Position numbers and translations under genes: made by a program. The notes below the pieces were generated by a model that was given only the letters and a program-made list of their open reading frames with translations, was not told where the DNA came from and did no database searches. A DNA stretch of 64,000 nt, from NCBI RefSeq assembly GCF_000340215.1, contig NW_006921537.1:1949011-2013010 (forward strand). Direction: 5' to 3'. This DNA is from Pseudocercospora fijiensis CIRAD86 (lineage: Eukaryota; Ascomycota; Dothideomycetes; Mycosphaerellales; Mycosphaerellaceae). This document shows positions 1-11,594 of the stretch, piece after piece (the first letter of the stretch is position 1; every line of letters begins with the position of its first letter).

Positions 1-2350
1 TAGATAAGAGCGTACTAAGTAGGTCTCTTCGTTCGTTAACAAGTATAAGGTCCGTCGTTAAGGCGCCGAGTATCTTTCCCGCACTATAATCTATCGTATA
101 TCTGCCGCTAGTAAGAAGGTAGGCAAGTAGTTACTTAACTTATCCTTTACGCTTAACGACTTTACGACAGCCTACTAGAAGAAGCACTACGATACGATTG
201 TCTAGGTCGATCTTAACGTATAGATAACTAAGGATCTACTAAAGGAGAAGGGCTATCGTATTAATAGTATAGGCTTTATTATTAAAGGTTAAGAGGCTCC
301 TATCGTTAATATTCTTAAACGTAAGGCTCTTTGCCTAGAGACCGAGGCCGATACGGCTACTAGTCTTGCGCTCGCTATAGAAATGCAGGCTAAAGATCGT
401 CGCTCGATCCGTAACCGTAAGGTCCCTTAAGAAGTTTAAGACGAGCGCGCTAAGGCCGAAGTAGCGCGTAAGAAGGCATTATATACTCGCTAGGCCCTCC
501 GTAAGGCTAGCAAGAAGTATAGCACTCCTTCTAGTACCGACTATAGTACTAACTATAGTACTAACTATAGTAATTCGGATGTTAATATACTAGATATACT
601 ACTAGAAGATGTCTCCTCCGAAGGCTCCTTTAGCGAGCGTAGAGATAGAGGCCTCTCGCCGATCCTATTAACTAAGAACATCTATAGTTCTTATAAGGGC
701 GACTCTATTGCGCACCTTATTACTAATATCGATATAGTTCCTAAAGCCGATATAGGCAAAGCTCCTACCGCCCTGTCTATCTATTAATAGCTCGACGACC
801 TTAGTAAGCTAGGTAAAGAGCGGTTTACTATATATGCTAACTATATTAAGAAGGCTACTAAGGTCTATAGTCTCTATACTAGTGCTAAGACGAGTGTCCT
901 TATTAGCCGCCTATTAAAGATTAGACGTAATATCGCTAATTAAGATGCCTTCGCTGCCCTTAAGGCTAATTAGGCCTATACTAACTAGTTTCCTAGACGC
1001 CCTATTGCCGCCCCGATATCTCTAGGACTCTACGCGTTTAACCCTACTAGTACTATTACTCGCGCCCTTACGCTAACAGATCGCTAGAGCAAGTTCGTTA
1101 CCGGCATCCTTAGCTAAGGCACCTCCTTTAACCGCTTTCGCTAGACTAGCAATACTATCTTCCTTTAAGTCTTTAGTTAGTTGTAAGAGCCTCGTAGAGT
1201 ACATCTTCCTTTCCTTATTAACCTAATATAGGAGGAGTTTAAAATGTACCTTTAGTATATACGTACGATGCCTAAGTCTAAGCAAGAAGGCCGTAATACC
1301 CTTTAAACTTATAGTGTAAGCAACTAAATCGTCCGCTAGCACCCTGCCCTATAGCTCTTAGCTGTCGCCCTTCGACCTAATTACGTATACGAGCTTATCT
1401 CTATCCCTAAGCCTACTAAGTTCTTTAAGGTTAGCGGTACTTATAAAAACTGTCCTTCTAAGGAGTCTACTCGTCTCGGATAAGATATAGTTAAGCTCGT
1501 AGCTAGCGAGGGTGCTAGTTACCTACGTATTAAGGTCTGCCTTATATCTAAGGATAAGACTAGCTACTCTACTATTGTCGAAGGTATATATTAGCCCGAG
1601 GTCTTTACGAACTAGGTTAAGAAGCTTAAGGCTCGTAGCCTAGTCCTACTAAGCAAGATCGGTAAGCTTACTAATAAGGACCTTACCGACGACGACCTCG
1701 ACTATATATTCGATAGTTAGCCTAATAGTAAGGGGCGTAAGGCGGAGTAGATCCTTAACCCTCTAAAGGAGTGCGAGGTCTCTATTTAGATGCTATACCT
1801 ACTATATAGTAATCTAAAGACCGAGAGCAACTATATATTAATTAACCTAGGCTACTCTCGCGTTATTAATAGTACTAAGGTTAAGGGTTACGAGAACTTA
1901 ATAGTCTCTTAGGTTACTAAAGCGCACCGCAATCTAACCGCCCTCCCGGCCTCTAACTCCTTCGTGCTATTCGCTTTCCCTACGGCGATCTTAGTCGAAG
2001 GCCTCGGCTATATCTCCGACGCTCTAGTTAGTAGGATTCCTTAGTTAAGTTACGTTGTTTAGAACGAAGTTAAACAGATCCTCTAGCTTAATAACGAGGG
2101 ACTTAAGGAATATCTATACAATTAAGAGAATGCTACGATAGAAAAGGCTGCTAACCTCCTCGTTAATTAAGCTTTCTACGAGGGATAGTACTTCGGTGCT
2201 AATAGCTTTAACGTATACGGAGGAGATTTCGAGAGCCGACTAGCAGATGAGGTTATTACTAGTAAGGATTACGGCGCGTTAAAGCAACAGTAGGTCTATA
2301 TAGTATTGCTTAGGAAGTTGTTTTTGTATAATTATAGTATCTAGGATTAA
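1..2350 (+). pseudogene. RIP-degraded long reading frame of unknown family (mobile element relic)
   Basis: Seen: codons starting at positions 2, 5, 8 and so on give one reading frame of about 770 codons, broken only by TAA and TAG; TGA is essentially absent. If the stops stand for former Gln/Trp codons, the frame is continuous from the window edge to about 2,350. The N-terminal part has basic stretches and a short Tyr-Ser-Thr-Asn repeat near 535-575. The middle and C-terminal parts are hydrophilic with mixed helices. I do not recognise reverse transcriptase, integrase, DDE transposase or helicase motifs. CpA and TpG are almost absent, as expected after RIP. The left end lies outside the window. 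It is probably the coding body of a repeat, because RIP acts on duplicated DNA, but the family is unknown and no second copy occurs in this window. Confidence 0.5.
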
Positions 2351-2757
2351 TGCTACCCCGGGGGTATTATTGCGGAGTTCTAAAAACGGCCTTAGCTAAG
2401 AACGCTAAGGATGCATATATGTTTGTTTTAAGCGCGCAATGTGAAGCGTATCTAGTTAGATACGAAGAAAGGGAGGGATATTAGCTAGTAACCGGCCCTA
2501 TACCTATAGGCTAGTTTTAAGCCTATATAAGAGGCCTCCTTCTATAGAGTAGACAGATTATCAACCTCGTATAGTATATTGTTTATATTACACTTCTATA
2601 ATGCCTATATTGCAGGGCTCTAGTTATTAGCCTAAACGACAGTCTCGTTATCCTATCTTGCTAAACATAGCTGCCCGTATTACTATAGGTTATATTACCC
2701 TCGGTAGCCTATACTATTGCTACAAGTAGTAGTAGTAGTGTTAGTTTCCGTCCTTTA
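2351..2757. other. Non-coding RIP-type sequence between two relics
   Basis: No reading frame or terminal repeat was recognised. The stretch keeps the TA-rich, CpA/TpG-poor composition, contains a short run of TAG trinucleotides near 2,725-2,740, and ends exactly where homology with the second helicase element begins. It may be the 3' trailer of the unknown element to the left. Confidence 0.4.
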
Positions 2758-3580
2758 CTAGAAAGACTAGCCGCTACGGAGTGCTACCTGCCCGCTACGG
2801 AGTGTTATTAGATATACTCGTATTCCCGCCTAGAGTAGTAGCATTACTAGGAGCAGTAGACCGGTCCGGTATAGTGCCGCCTATAATAATACTACTACTA
2901 GGGCTTATTTGCTAGACAGTTGTACTATTGTCCGAAGGCGAGATCGAGGCGCTTCTTATTGCTTACGTTATAGATTCTTATATATTATCGAAGACATTAG
3001 CGCTAGAACTAGATTCGCTAGAAGTATAGCGAGCCCCTCTTATAATAGCCTCGTAGCGGAGTTAATAGGTTCCGCCGCGGGTTAGACCTACGCCGAATCG
3101 AGGCGGTAGTACCGGGCCTAATATTAGTACTAAGCCTAGTGTTAGTGCTAGGCCTAAGCGTAGGCTAAAGATTAGCATTCGATCGCGCGTAGCACGATCG
3201 ACGAGGCGGCCTCTATTATACTAGTTATTCTATGTTTCGAAAGGGACGCGCCGGTTGTCTTCTTTATATAGAGCGCCGCGGAGATCGATATAGCCCGCCT
3301 CGAAATTCTCGTTTACGCGCGCGCGCAGGTCCTAGTCCGTCTCGTCTAGCTAGCGTATACTTGCCTTTATATCGTTAATCTTATACTATAGTAGAAAGAT
3401 CTAACTCGGCTCTAGTAGAGTAGATAACGCCGTAAGGCGACGCGTATACTCCGCGTAGCCTCCTAGATTCGAGAACTTAGATAAGGTATCGCTACTAGGA
3501 GTAGGTCCTCGAAATTAAAGACAGCGACTACTACTGCGGCTATAAGTTAGGAGATAGGGAGTATTGCCGCCGCGGCTTAG

Positions 3581-3724
3581 AGCACTACCGCCGCGAGGAG
3601 TACTACCGCCGCGGGGAGTACTACTACCGCGAGGAGTACTGCTACCGCGAGAAGTACCGCCGCCGCGAGGAGTACCGCCGCCGCGAGAAGTACTACCGCC
3701 GCGAGGAGCACCGCCGCCGCTATT
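3581..3724 (-). repeat. 18-bp coding minisatellite, 8 units (copy 1)
   Basis: Eight 18-bp units of the type AGTACYRCCGCCGCGAGG. On the minus strand, in the frame of the helicase tail, each unit encodes a hexapeptide close to Gly-Gly-Ser/Gly-Thr-Pro/Ser-Arg, giving a Gly/Arg-rich, RGG-like repeat. The plus-strand Pro-Arg open frame over it is a shadow. The equivalent array in copy 2 has nine units. Confidence 0.8.
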
Positions 3725-5299
3725 GCTACCTAATATATCGTACGACTTAGAGGTCTTAAATATAATTAGAGATTCGTTAATAGGAAGCTTAGAGGTCTTA
3801 TTTAGAGGTAGTAGAGGGAGGCGGATCTATCGACGCGGACAAAGAGGGCACCGCTACAAGTAAGACTTAATAGTCTTGTTTAGAAAGTCTTAATTAGAAG
3901 TAGTCGAAAGTAGTAGAAGGTAGTAATCGCTATATATATATAGAAGAAAGAGAAGGAGAAGAAGTCGAAGAAGCGTCCTTTTAAATGTAGCTACTACGCG
4001 TACGGATAGCGTATAAAGTAAAGTTCGGAATAAACGCGTTATATACGTTATACGTATAATAGTAGAATAAGGCATATGCGGCGGAAGTTAGGCTATACGT
4101 AGCGGAAATAAAGCTATATATAACTAGAAATAAGACGACTAAAGAAGGCGCGATCTAAGTCTTCTATACCGGAGCAAATAAAGGTCTACTCTAAAACTAG
4201 AGCTAGAGCTAGATCTAATACCCTAAAATACTATCTTGCCCGTTACGGGATATTCGTATTCTATAGCGGGCGACTAGATAGCGACGTAGTATATTAGTAT
4301 ACCCTACTAAAATAGGACTGTTTATAGATTAGTATCTTTAGCTTAGGAGGCTCCTTACGACGACGTTTTTTCGATAGTGTTCCTATATCGGAAGCAGATT
4401 TAGGTATATTAGGTCGCCTACGCTTCGATCTAGCGGCCCTAGTAGGTAATAGCTCTTCCGTAGCAGAGAGGGCTAGGTCCGTATCTAGTAGGAACTCTAA
4501 TACGTACCTAGAGTCGAAGCTCGCTACTTCTAGTCGCTACTGCCCCGTTAGGCCTAATACTAGATATATAGTAGCATCCTATATACTCGAAGGACTCCCT
4601 TATAAAGATCGATACCTATTAATTACTATAGATCTAGTAGGTACGCTACTATCTCCGCCGTAGGATTAATTAGAGCCGCTACTAGCCTGTTCTCTAACCT
4701 CGAGTGCACTCTTTATTAGCGCCATTTTCCGCAAATTAGTTATACTACCGGTTTCCGGTGCTCTCCTCTACTAAATTCGGCGTCCTTAACTAGCGATAGC
4801 TAACGCCGCTACATTTATATTATTCTCCTACGTAGACCGTAGATACGCTCGGCGCTAGTCGTCTAGTATCTCTATAAGTAACGCATCTTCGGCTTCCTTC
4901 GCGGCGCTCGCTACCTTAGCCGTAGCGGCCTTCGCTACCTACGCCGCCTTATACTCTGTCTATTTTAAGACTATATCTTCTTTAATATATCGTATAAACT
5001 AGACGAGGAGATCGAGAAGAGTAACGGTTTCGATACCGCTAGATTCGTTACTATCTCCGCCGCTAGAATCGACTGCTCCGCTACTCCCGAAAGTAATCGT
5101 CTTATCGCGGTACTCCTATACGTCGAGTATATACCTAATCCGATGTTTTGTCCTTCTCCTAACTACTAGCTAATCTAACTTACTTCTAAGTATATTGCTA
5201 TCGAAGGCATCCTAGTCTATACTCGAATAATCCTAGTAGATCCGATAAAGGCTATATATAAGCTACTTATCTATTAGTGTATTCTATAGCATTCTGAAT

Positions 5300-7480
5300 C
5301 TGTATTCCCCCGCTACGCGATCCTCGAGAACTGTAATATACTACTCCGTTAACCGCGCAAATGCGAAACCGGGCCTCGAATTAGGTACTAGTCGGGGAAG
5401 GCTATTCTACCTATCCGGCGGTATAGGCAGTTTACTCCGTATATTATAGTTATACCGATTGTAGCAGACTTCGCTTAATACGGATACCTTCGGGTCTAAG
5501 TACTTATCCTCGCTAAGCTTATCGTCCTATACTTTGTAAATATACGGCGTATTCTATATATTAAGTAGATCCCCCGGGACTGCTACGCGGCGGCTCGCTT
5601 TAGCATTTAACTAGTAGGCACCGCGTATACGAGGCGCGCGTAAAGCTATAGGCGCAGCGGAATTGCTGTCCTTAGTATTGGTATTCTTATCTTCTCGATT
5701 ATTATTAAGCGAGACATCGACGTTAAGTATTAAGTATAATCCTTCCCGCTGCGTCTAGAACTTGCCCTTATAGGCGACGCGAGGTCCGCTACGGACCTTG
5801 CTACCCTCTACCGGCTAATCCCTAAGCCGTTTTTTTGTATTCCTTATCTACGCTAGCTAGAATACGAATACCTCGCTACGAAGATTACTCGGAACTATAT
5901 TCCGACCGGTATACCTAAGACGCTAGCGAAGATTTAGGTAGTTATACTCTAATATAAGACCCTACTAGATAACGATTTGCACTATGCGGATGTTAATGCC
6001 TACGCTAAGGGCGGTAGTAGCAATTATAATACGGATAGTGCTATCCGCTACGCTAAACTTACAAAACCGTAGGTCCTAATCGTATATAGGCATAGCGGAT
6101 GTATAGAATTAGACAATTCTAAGAACGTTTAGTGCAAGATTAGACCTATTTCCCTAATAATACTAGTTTTCTCGATATAGGTCCTTAGTCCGAAGTACTA
6201 GCTAGGCTCGAACGCGATTTATAAGCGCGATTACGTCCGGGCGACTATCGATAAAGATAATAGTCTTTAGTATCTCCGCTAGCGTAGCCCGTTACTCCGC
6301 TACGGACTAGGCTTCGCCCGTATTAGCTAGCGTAGCAGTAGACAAATTCGAGCCCGTAGCGGGTAGAGGCGAGCCCGCGGGGCTTACGGCCTTTTCGATT
6401 ATAAAATATAACTAGCTATAGACCGACTTTGTATTTTTATCTAACTCTTTAAAGATATACGTATAGTTAACGCGATCGATGCTAGTCCGTAGTACTATAG
6501 AATAATATAGCTCGTACCCGACCGGTCTAAACCCGCTATAATTCAATATATAGGCTTAGGTTATAGCATCTAGGGTTCTAGTATAGCTAAACTATATACA
6601 GTCCTAGCGGAGAAGCTGCCTAAGCTACGCGACTATAAGGAATTCCTCGCGGAAGCTAGCCTATTTCGAGAGGAGACAAATTTTATCGAATGCGACTAGC
6701 CCGATACGTAAGGAAAGATTCGGATCCTTTAGGGTATCCTTAAAGTCGTCGGATATAGCCTACTCCGGGCCTAGAATAATATAATCGTACTAGCCCGCCC
6801 TGATTTTAGTAAACAAATCTAGATCCCGCCGCTTAGCCTTACTTGTAACTAGTACGGGATTAACGTATTCCCCTACGATCTTCTTTAAGTCCGCTTCTTG
6901 CTCCGCCCCGAGCTAAGTAAGAGGTACTAACTAGATAGCAGTCTATCTAGTAAGTATAGTAAAAGCCTAGAAGATTAGGCTCTTACCTAAACTAGTCTTT
7001 GCGATAAATAGGACATCCTATCGCTAGTAAATTAAGGCCCGTAGCATAGTAACCTAGATCCGATACGGCTTTTTCTTAGGCCGCTGTTTAGATGGTTTAT
7101 ATAATCGATTCAATATCTACCTTATTCTAGCTTCGATAATATCGAATTAGAGGTCGACTAAATCGGTATAGTCGACGGTATAAACTATCGCGCGAATAGA
7201 TTCAAGAGTATAGTTATAGATTCGATTAACTATAAATCGAATAATCTCCTATAGATCGGTATATACGACCCTCGTAGAAAGCTCTATAGGAATACTCTAT
7301 AGCGTAGCGGACTTCTAGAGCTTGCCTAGCTAGAAACTATTCTAGATTCTCCGAGCTAATTTTCCCGATTTAGCTCTTATAAATTGCCCTCTAGTCGCGG
7401 CCCTTCTCTAACCCGTAACGCGTAGAGCCTGCCCTACTCGCGGCGTTAAAACCGGCTCGAGCATTACGGTATTCTAAACG
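5300..7480 (-). pseudogene. RecQ/telomere-linked-helicase-like SF2 helicase, dead copy 1
   Basis: Reading the minus strand with TAG/TAA as lost Gln/Trp gives recognisable helicase motifs in order. A Walker A box AKTSLGKS lies near 6,979-7,002, preceded by a Q-motif-like region. A Walker B-like position then reads VAFDKIC, where DEAH-type helicases have an acidic DExH. Next comes a Gly-Phe-Arg-Pro-Val-Gly segment with a following Arg-Thr-Ser-Ile-Asp-Arg. The helicase-C half near 5,900-6,060 reads ATTALSVGINI and then an Arg-Leu-Arg-Tyr-Thr-Gly-Arg motif VI relic. The order and spacing match fungal RecQ-like telomere-linked helicases. The gene cannot be functional: dozens of in-frame stops. The limits given are those of the helicase core, not the whole frame. 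Confidence 0.65.
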
Positions 7481-7911
7481 CATCTCTTACTAACTCGGAG
7501 CTACGATACCTAGCCGATAATATTAGGCGGGAGGACTGCGAGCGCTAGACGGGATAGTATCGGGGGTAGATAAGAGTTACGGGAGCTTCTTCGCGGTATT
7601 GTATTTACCCGCCGCGGATATTATTTCGATCGTTACGGAGTTAGTTTATCGATCTGCGGTCGTAGTAGGGTAGACGCGTCTAGCTTTAATATAGCAAGCG
7701 ATATTCGATTTTCGCGTATATATAGATTTTCCCCGGCGAGTAGTAGATCTAAGTTCTTTAGATTTTCGGGGTAGATAGTTTTCGTAACTGCGTAGGGCTT
7801 TACCGTAGCGGATTTTGCGATTTCCGATATATAATAGTATTATAGCTAATAGTATCTACCTACTACTATAATTATCTATATACGCGTACCAAAACCCGAT
7901 AGAAACGGATT

Positions 7912-8060
7912 AGACTAGTAACAAAGGGTGTTATATAGTCTATACGGGAGGTTATTTAATTAGTGTAGGGGTTAGAAAGTTTACTTACGGGTTTAGAAAA
8001 GTCTGCTACGGAACACGTAATTCTATGTTACATATACGAACACCCTTTGTTACTAGTCTA
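7912..8060. repeat. Inverted repeat with 21-bp arms at the 5' end of the helicase element (copy 1)
   Basis: AGACTAGTAACAAAGGGTG at 7,912 is mirrored by CACCCTTTGTTACTAGTCT ending at 8,060; the arms match perfectly over 21 bp and are about 107 nt apart. The same structure sits at 33,629-33,776 in copy 2, with arm differences of RIP type. It could be a small nested MITE or a terminal foldback of the element. Confidence 0.7.
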
Positions 8061-8079
8061 AGTAGAGATAGGGCGTAGA

Positions 8080-8230
8080 CCGCTACGCCGATAGTGGGAT
8101 AGCCTAAGATGTAGAAGATAGTAATTAGCACTGTAGGCAGAGCTCTATATACATATACCTGCCTCGTTTATTATAGAAGCAACCTACTAGCAAAAGGGAT
8201 CTCCCCCTTCGTAACAAAAATCCTAACCCT
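8080..8230. other. Short unassigned junction between helicase repeat and PhzF fragment
   Basis: Not shared with the copy 2 flank and without a frame. It lies immediately downstream, in the coding sense, of the PhzF fragment and may be mutated remains of that gene. Confidence 0.3.
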
Positions 8231-8437
8231 CTACTTATCTATGCTATCTGCGCCGTTCTTCGCATTATGCACGAAAACCGTCTTACCTAGATTAAACTCC
8301 TTCGCGATAGCGAGCATTTGCTTAGTAGGCAGATCTACCCTATTAGGAACGCGCACGACCGCGAGAGGATTCCCGGCGTATCGCGTGTAGGTAAAGACGT
8401 CGAGTGTTACGAACGAGAGCTGTCCTATTATAGGCAA
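8231..8437 (-). pseudogene. PhzF-family isomerase/epimerase, N-terminal fragment
   Basis: The 68-residue product begins with the typical PhzF entry: a beta strand, then TLDVFT, a Tyr-x-Gly-Asn-Pro-Leu-Ala-Val segment, and later Ala-Lys-Glu-Phe-Asn-Leu followed by a Thr-Val-Phe strand. In intact family members the last part is usually Asn-Leu-Ser-Glu-Thr-Val-Phe; here it reads Asn-Leu-Gly-Lys-Thr. Family members are usually near 290-300 residues, so only about the first fifth survives. After Asp-Lys the frame ends. PhzF-like proteins are two-lobed hot-dog-like isomerases related to diaminopimelate epimerase. The fragment lies between the helicase repeat (151 bp away) and the hAT element (TSD 48 bp upstream of the ATG), so the gene was presumably destroyed by these insertions. 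Confidence 0.75.
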
Positions 8438-8484
8438 CGCGTATAGTTTGTAGCAACAAGCTCGTCTAATGCTACGTTCTCGAG

Positions 8485-8492
8485 AATGTAGG
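8485..8492. repeat. 8-bp target-site duplication, left
   Basis: AATGTAGG directly precedes the left TIR of the hAT element. The right duplicate is AATGCAGG. The single difference is C to T in a CpA context. Confidence 0.8.
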
Positions 8493-9351
8493 CAGAGATG
8501 TAAAAACCTTAGTAAACTAGTAAATAGTAATTACTATAGTAATAGTAAAATTACTATAGTAATTACTATTACTATTACTATTACTATTACTAGGGACCTT
8601 CGAGAAATAGTAATAGTAATAGTAATAGTAAAATAGTAATTACTATTCTACTATTATAGTAGTTTTTCTACCTATTCTAAGCTATAGAACTACTTAATAA
8701 GTATAGTATACTATAATATACTATAATATGCTATAATATAATTAAGGATAGTCTAATATTAATAGTAGAAACATATATTACTATAGTATATATATATAGT
8801 ACAGTAGCGGCTACTACTAGTCGCTACAGTCGGTAATATATATATAATAGTATAGTAGCCGCTACTATTAGCCGCTATAGTTGCTATTATCTAGTAAGGG
8901 TAGGTATACTTATATAGACAGTCTTTCTAATAGCTAGATAGAGCCGTTATCTATTTTATACTATATAATCGTTACAATTCTATTATATTATAGCCGTATA
9001 CTTAATATGTGTTTTCTATATTTACACTAGCTATAGGATTACTTATATAGTACTCTAGACTATATAGATATTTACAGTATAATATAGGTATAAAAGATTA
9101 ATAGTATCTACCCAAATAAAGAAACTGCTGTGTTAAAAATAATATAATACCGGTATTCTTATAGAAAGTATCTAATAGACTATAATTACTTAAGGTTTCT
9201 TTCTAATATAGTTATACTAGTACTATAATCAAAGTCTAGATTATAATAGAATTCAAAGCGATTTATATAAAGAAAACCCTTTAATACCCTTTACTCCTAC
9301 TACTATATATAATACTGTTGTACCTAGATAGCTAAGACTAGGCTAGTTAGT

Positions 9352-9780
9352 CTAGTCTAAGTCTATCTCTCTATCGGCTATCTCCTCTAAGTCCTTATTA
9401 TCTTCCTTACTACTATCTATCTCGATACTATTTCTAGTACTAAGAATCTCTTCTGTAGTACTATAGCTTAGAGATTTAATCTCCTCCTTTAAGGCCGCCG
9501 TACTTGAATAGGCCTCTATAAGAATCTTTTCCTCCTCTTTATACTCTAAATTAAAGAAGTTAAGCCTACTAAGAAAGTAGATATCGTCGTAGATATCCGT
9601 ATAGAGATAGGTATCTCTAGCCGACTCGATACTAGTACTAATAGTAGTGTAGCCCTCGGGGGATACTACACTACTATCTGGAAATAGTCGAATAAAAGCT
9701 ATAATATCTATTAGTATAGAGATATTACTAGATCTTAAGGCTAGTATATAATACTTACTATAGTCTTGAAAGTATAGCAA
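9352..9780 (-). pseudogene. Open-frame remnant inside the hAT element
   Basis: A 142-residue frame with an Ile/Leu-rich start and an acidic, Glu/Asp-rich C-terminal third. I do not recognise a hAT dimerisation domain or other family signature. It lies on the same strand as a second short frame at 9,948-10,139 with a basic Tyr/Lys-rich segment; both may be fragments of a single decayed transposase or accessory gene. Confidence 0.3.
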
Positions 9781-9947
9781 GTATCTTAGAATATAGAGCG
9801 TAAGGTATTCAATTCTAGAAACGATATTATTATCGTTTAAAGAGTCGATATAAGCTCGAATATCTAGCCGAGAATTAAACTCGTCTAAATTATCGATAGA
9901 GAATACAAAAGCTAAAAACTATTAGTATAATACGTCAGGTTAATATA

Positions 9948-10139
9948 TTAGGATATAATACCTTTAATCCTCTTATATTCCTTAATATAGTACTGCTTAA
10001 TCCGGTTAATAAAGTAGGTAATACGAAGTCGATTTAGATATTCGACTCGGACGATTTCTTTATTTCCTTTAGCTCTATTACTTAGCAAGCTATTAATAAC
10101 AGCCTTAATAGTTTTGTCTATGCGGCCAGACGCTACCAC
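9948..10139 (-). pseudogene. Short basic frame remnant inside the hAT element
   Basis: A 63-residue basic frame upstream, in the minus-strand sense, of the 142-residue remnant. The first codons read Met-Val-Ala-Ser-Gly-Arg. No family recognised; kept only because it lies within the element and on the same strand. Confidence 0.2.
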
Positions 10140-10407
10140 AGAACTCTTATTAATAAACCCATTAATAAAAGTAATAGAGGTTAATAAGGTATCGTCGAAG
10201 GTATATATTCTAATAATAATAAAATTAGTATATTACTAAGTAAGAAGTTTCTTTTATATTAGTAGACTTACTTCGTATTATAGTAGTAGTCTACTATTGA
10301 ATAGACGTCTTATAAGAGTATAGCATAGTAGAGAGTAGCGTAGTTAGTTATAGTCTCGTATACTAAAGCAGTATAGAAAGAAGAAAGATCTTTAGAAAGG
10401 AAAGGAC

Positions 10408-10723
10408 GAAGTATATATATTACTCTCTCCTTTTTACTAAGGTTTATATACAATAGTTTAACTATATTTAGTTACTAAATTATAATAATATATTTAAATA
10501 AATTTATTTATTTATAATAGTATATTAAGATAATATTATGAATTAATGTATTTATTCTAAGATAAATTAGATAATATATTATTCTATTATTCTAAGATAC
10601 TATTATAAACAAGTAAATAAATTCAAATATACTATTATATCATTATTACTATATATAGTTATACTATTGTATATAAACCTTAATTCAAGTAGAGAGAGCA
10701 ATATATATATATATACGGCTTCG
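10408..10723. repeat. Foldback (MITE-like) sequence nested in the hAT element
   Basis: TAAGGTTTATATACAATAGT at 10,438-10,457 is mirrored by its exact complement at 10,663-10,682. Weaker symmetry continues outward to CGAAGTATATAT on the left and a matching CTTCG on the right. The length of about 316 bp, AT-richness and palindromic ends fit a small non-autonomous insertion. A related CTTCGCTCT/AGAGCG pairing continues to about 11,200, suggesting a second such unit. Confidence 0.5.
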
Positions 10724-11586
10724 CTCTCCCTAAGTTTAATTTCTTTCTCTATAGTTCCCTAGTATATTGTGTATACTATCTTAGCTTTTAAAATATATGT
10801 TCTACTCTAAAGAAGTTAGAGTACCTTACGGAAAAAAAGTCAAAATAAAAATAAACAGTTCGACTACTAATCTATAGATTATATAATATACTTTAGTAAA
10901 TAATTAAATTCTTCTAAAAAGTTAAGAATTCGGCCTTAAGCTTTTTTAGAAAGAAAGTATATTATAATATACTAATTATATTATTAAGAAATAGCACAAT
11001 AATATAATAATTTTATTCTAGAATAAATAAATATATTTATTCTAAAATAACATATCATTATATTGCTCTAAGATACTATTATAAATTAATATATTTATTA
11101 TTAATATATAATGTTATACTTTTACTACTATCTGTATAGTTATAATATTATATATAATTCTTAACTAATAAAAAGAGCGTAATATATATCTATAGCTTCG
11201 CTTTTTTTAACTATATATAATTTTTTTAATAGTTTATCTATTAAAGTTATAAAGATATTAACTTCTATAAGAACCTACTATTAGAATTTTAAAAATTAAT
11301 ATCTCTATAGTTTTACTAGATATATCTATAGTAAATATATTAATATATTCTAGAAAAATCAATACTAGGACTCGTATAGAATACAATTTACTATACTAAA
11401 TAGTGTAATAGTAATTACTATAGTAATAGTAATATTACTATAGTAATTACTATTACTATTACTATTACGATTACTATAGAATTCTCTGTAGGATTACTAT
11501 TACTATTACTATTACTATTGCCAATTTGACTTTACTATTTACTATTTACTATTACTATTACAATTACTAAGGTTTTTACATCTCTG

Positions 11587-11594
11587 AATGCAGG
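11587..11594. repeat. 8-bp target-site duplication, right
   Basis: AATGCAGG follows the right TIR directly and pairs with AATGTAGG on the left side of the element. Confidence 0.8.

Larger units (their letters stand above)
2758..8079 (-). mobile_element. RIP-mutated helicase-bearing repeat element, copy 1 (truncated)
   Basis: This block is a direct repeat of 28,455-33,790. Homology begins at a shared TAGAAAGACTAG and ends shortly after AGAGATAGGG. Differences between the copies are overwhelmingly C/T or G/A at CpA or TpG sites, the RIP pattern. The minus strand holds a very long frame interrupted only by TAA/TAG, encoding an SF2 RecQ-like helicase followed by a long tail with a Gly-rich hexapeptide repeat. 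In copy 2 that frame continues through the point where copy 1 stops (the junction at 28,455), so copy 1 lacks the C-terminal coding end. Known: RecQ-type helicase genes occur as subtelomeric repeats in fungi (telomere-linked helicases). No telomere repeat is visible here. Confidence 0.75.
8493..11586. mobile_element. hAT-type DNA transposon, degenerate
   Basis: Perfect 23-bp terminal inverted repeats begin CAGAGATGTAAAAACC and occupy 8,493-8,515 and 11,564-11,586. They are flanked by an 8-bp target duplication. A CAGAGATG-like terminus and 8-bp duplication are diagnostic of the hAT superfamily. Subterminal regions (about 8,515-8,650 and 11,400-11,563) are packed with ACTATT/AGTAAT short repeats, which may be transposase binding sites. 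The interior is strongly AT-rich and carries only short frames, so an intact transposase is absent. Length is about 3.1 kb, compatible with a once-autonomous element that has decayed. Confidence 0.85.

Noticed and set aside
3564..3863. Pro/Arg-rich 99-residue frame
   Set aside because: Antisense shadow of the Gly/Arg hexapeptide repeat in the minus-strand helicase frame.
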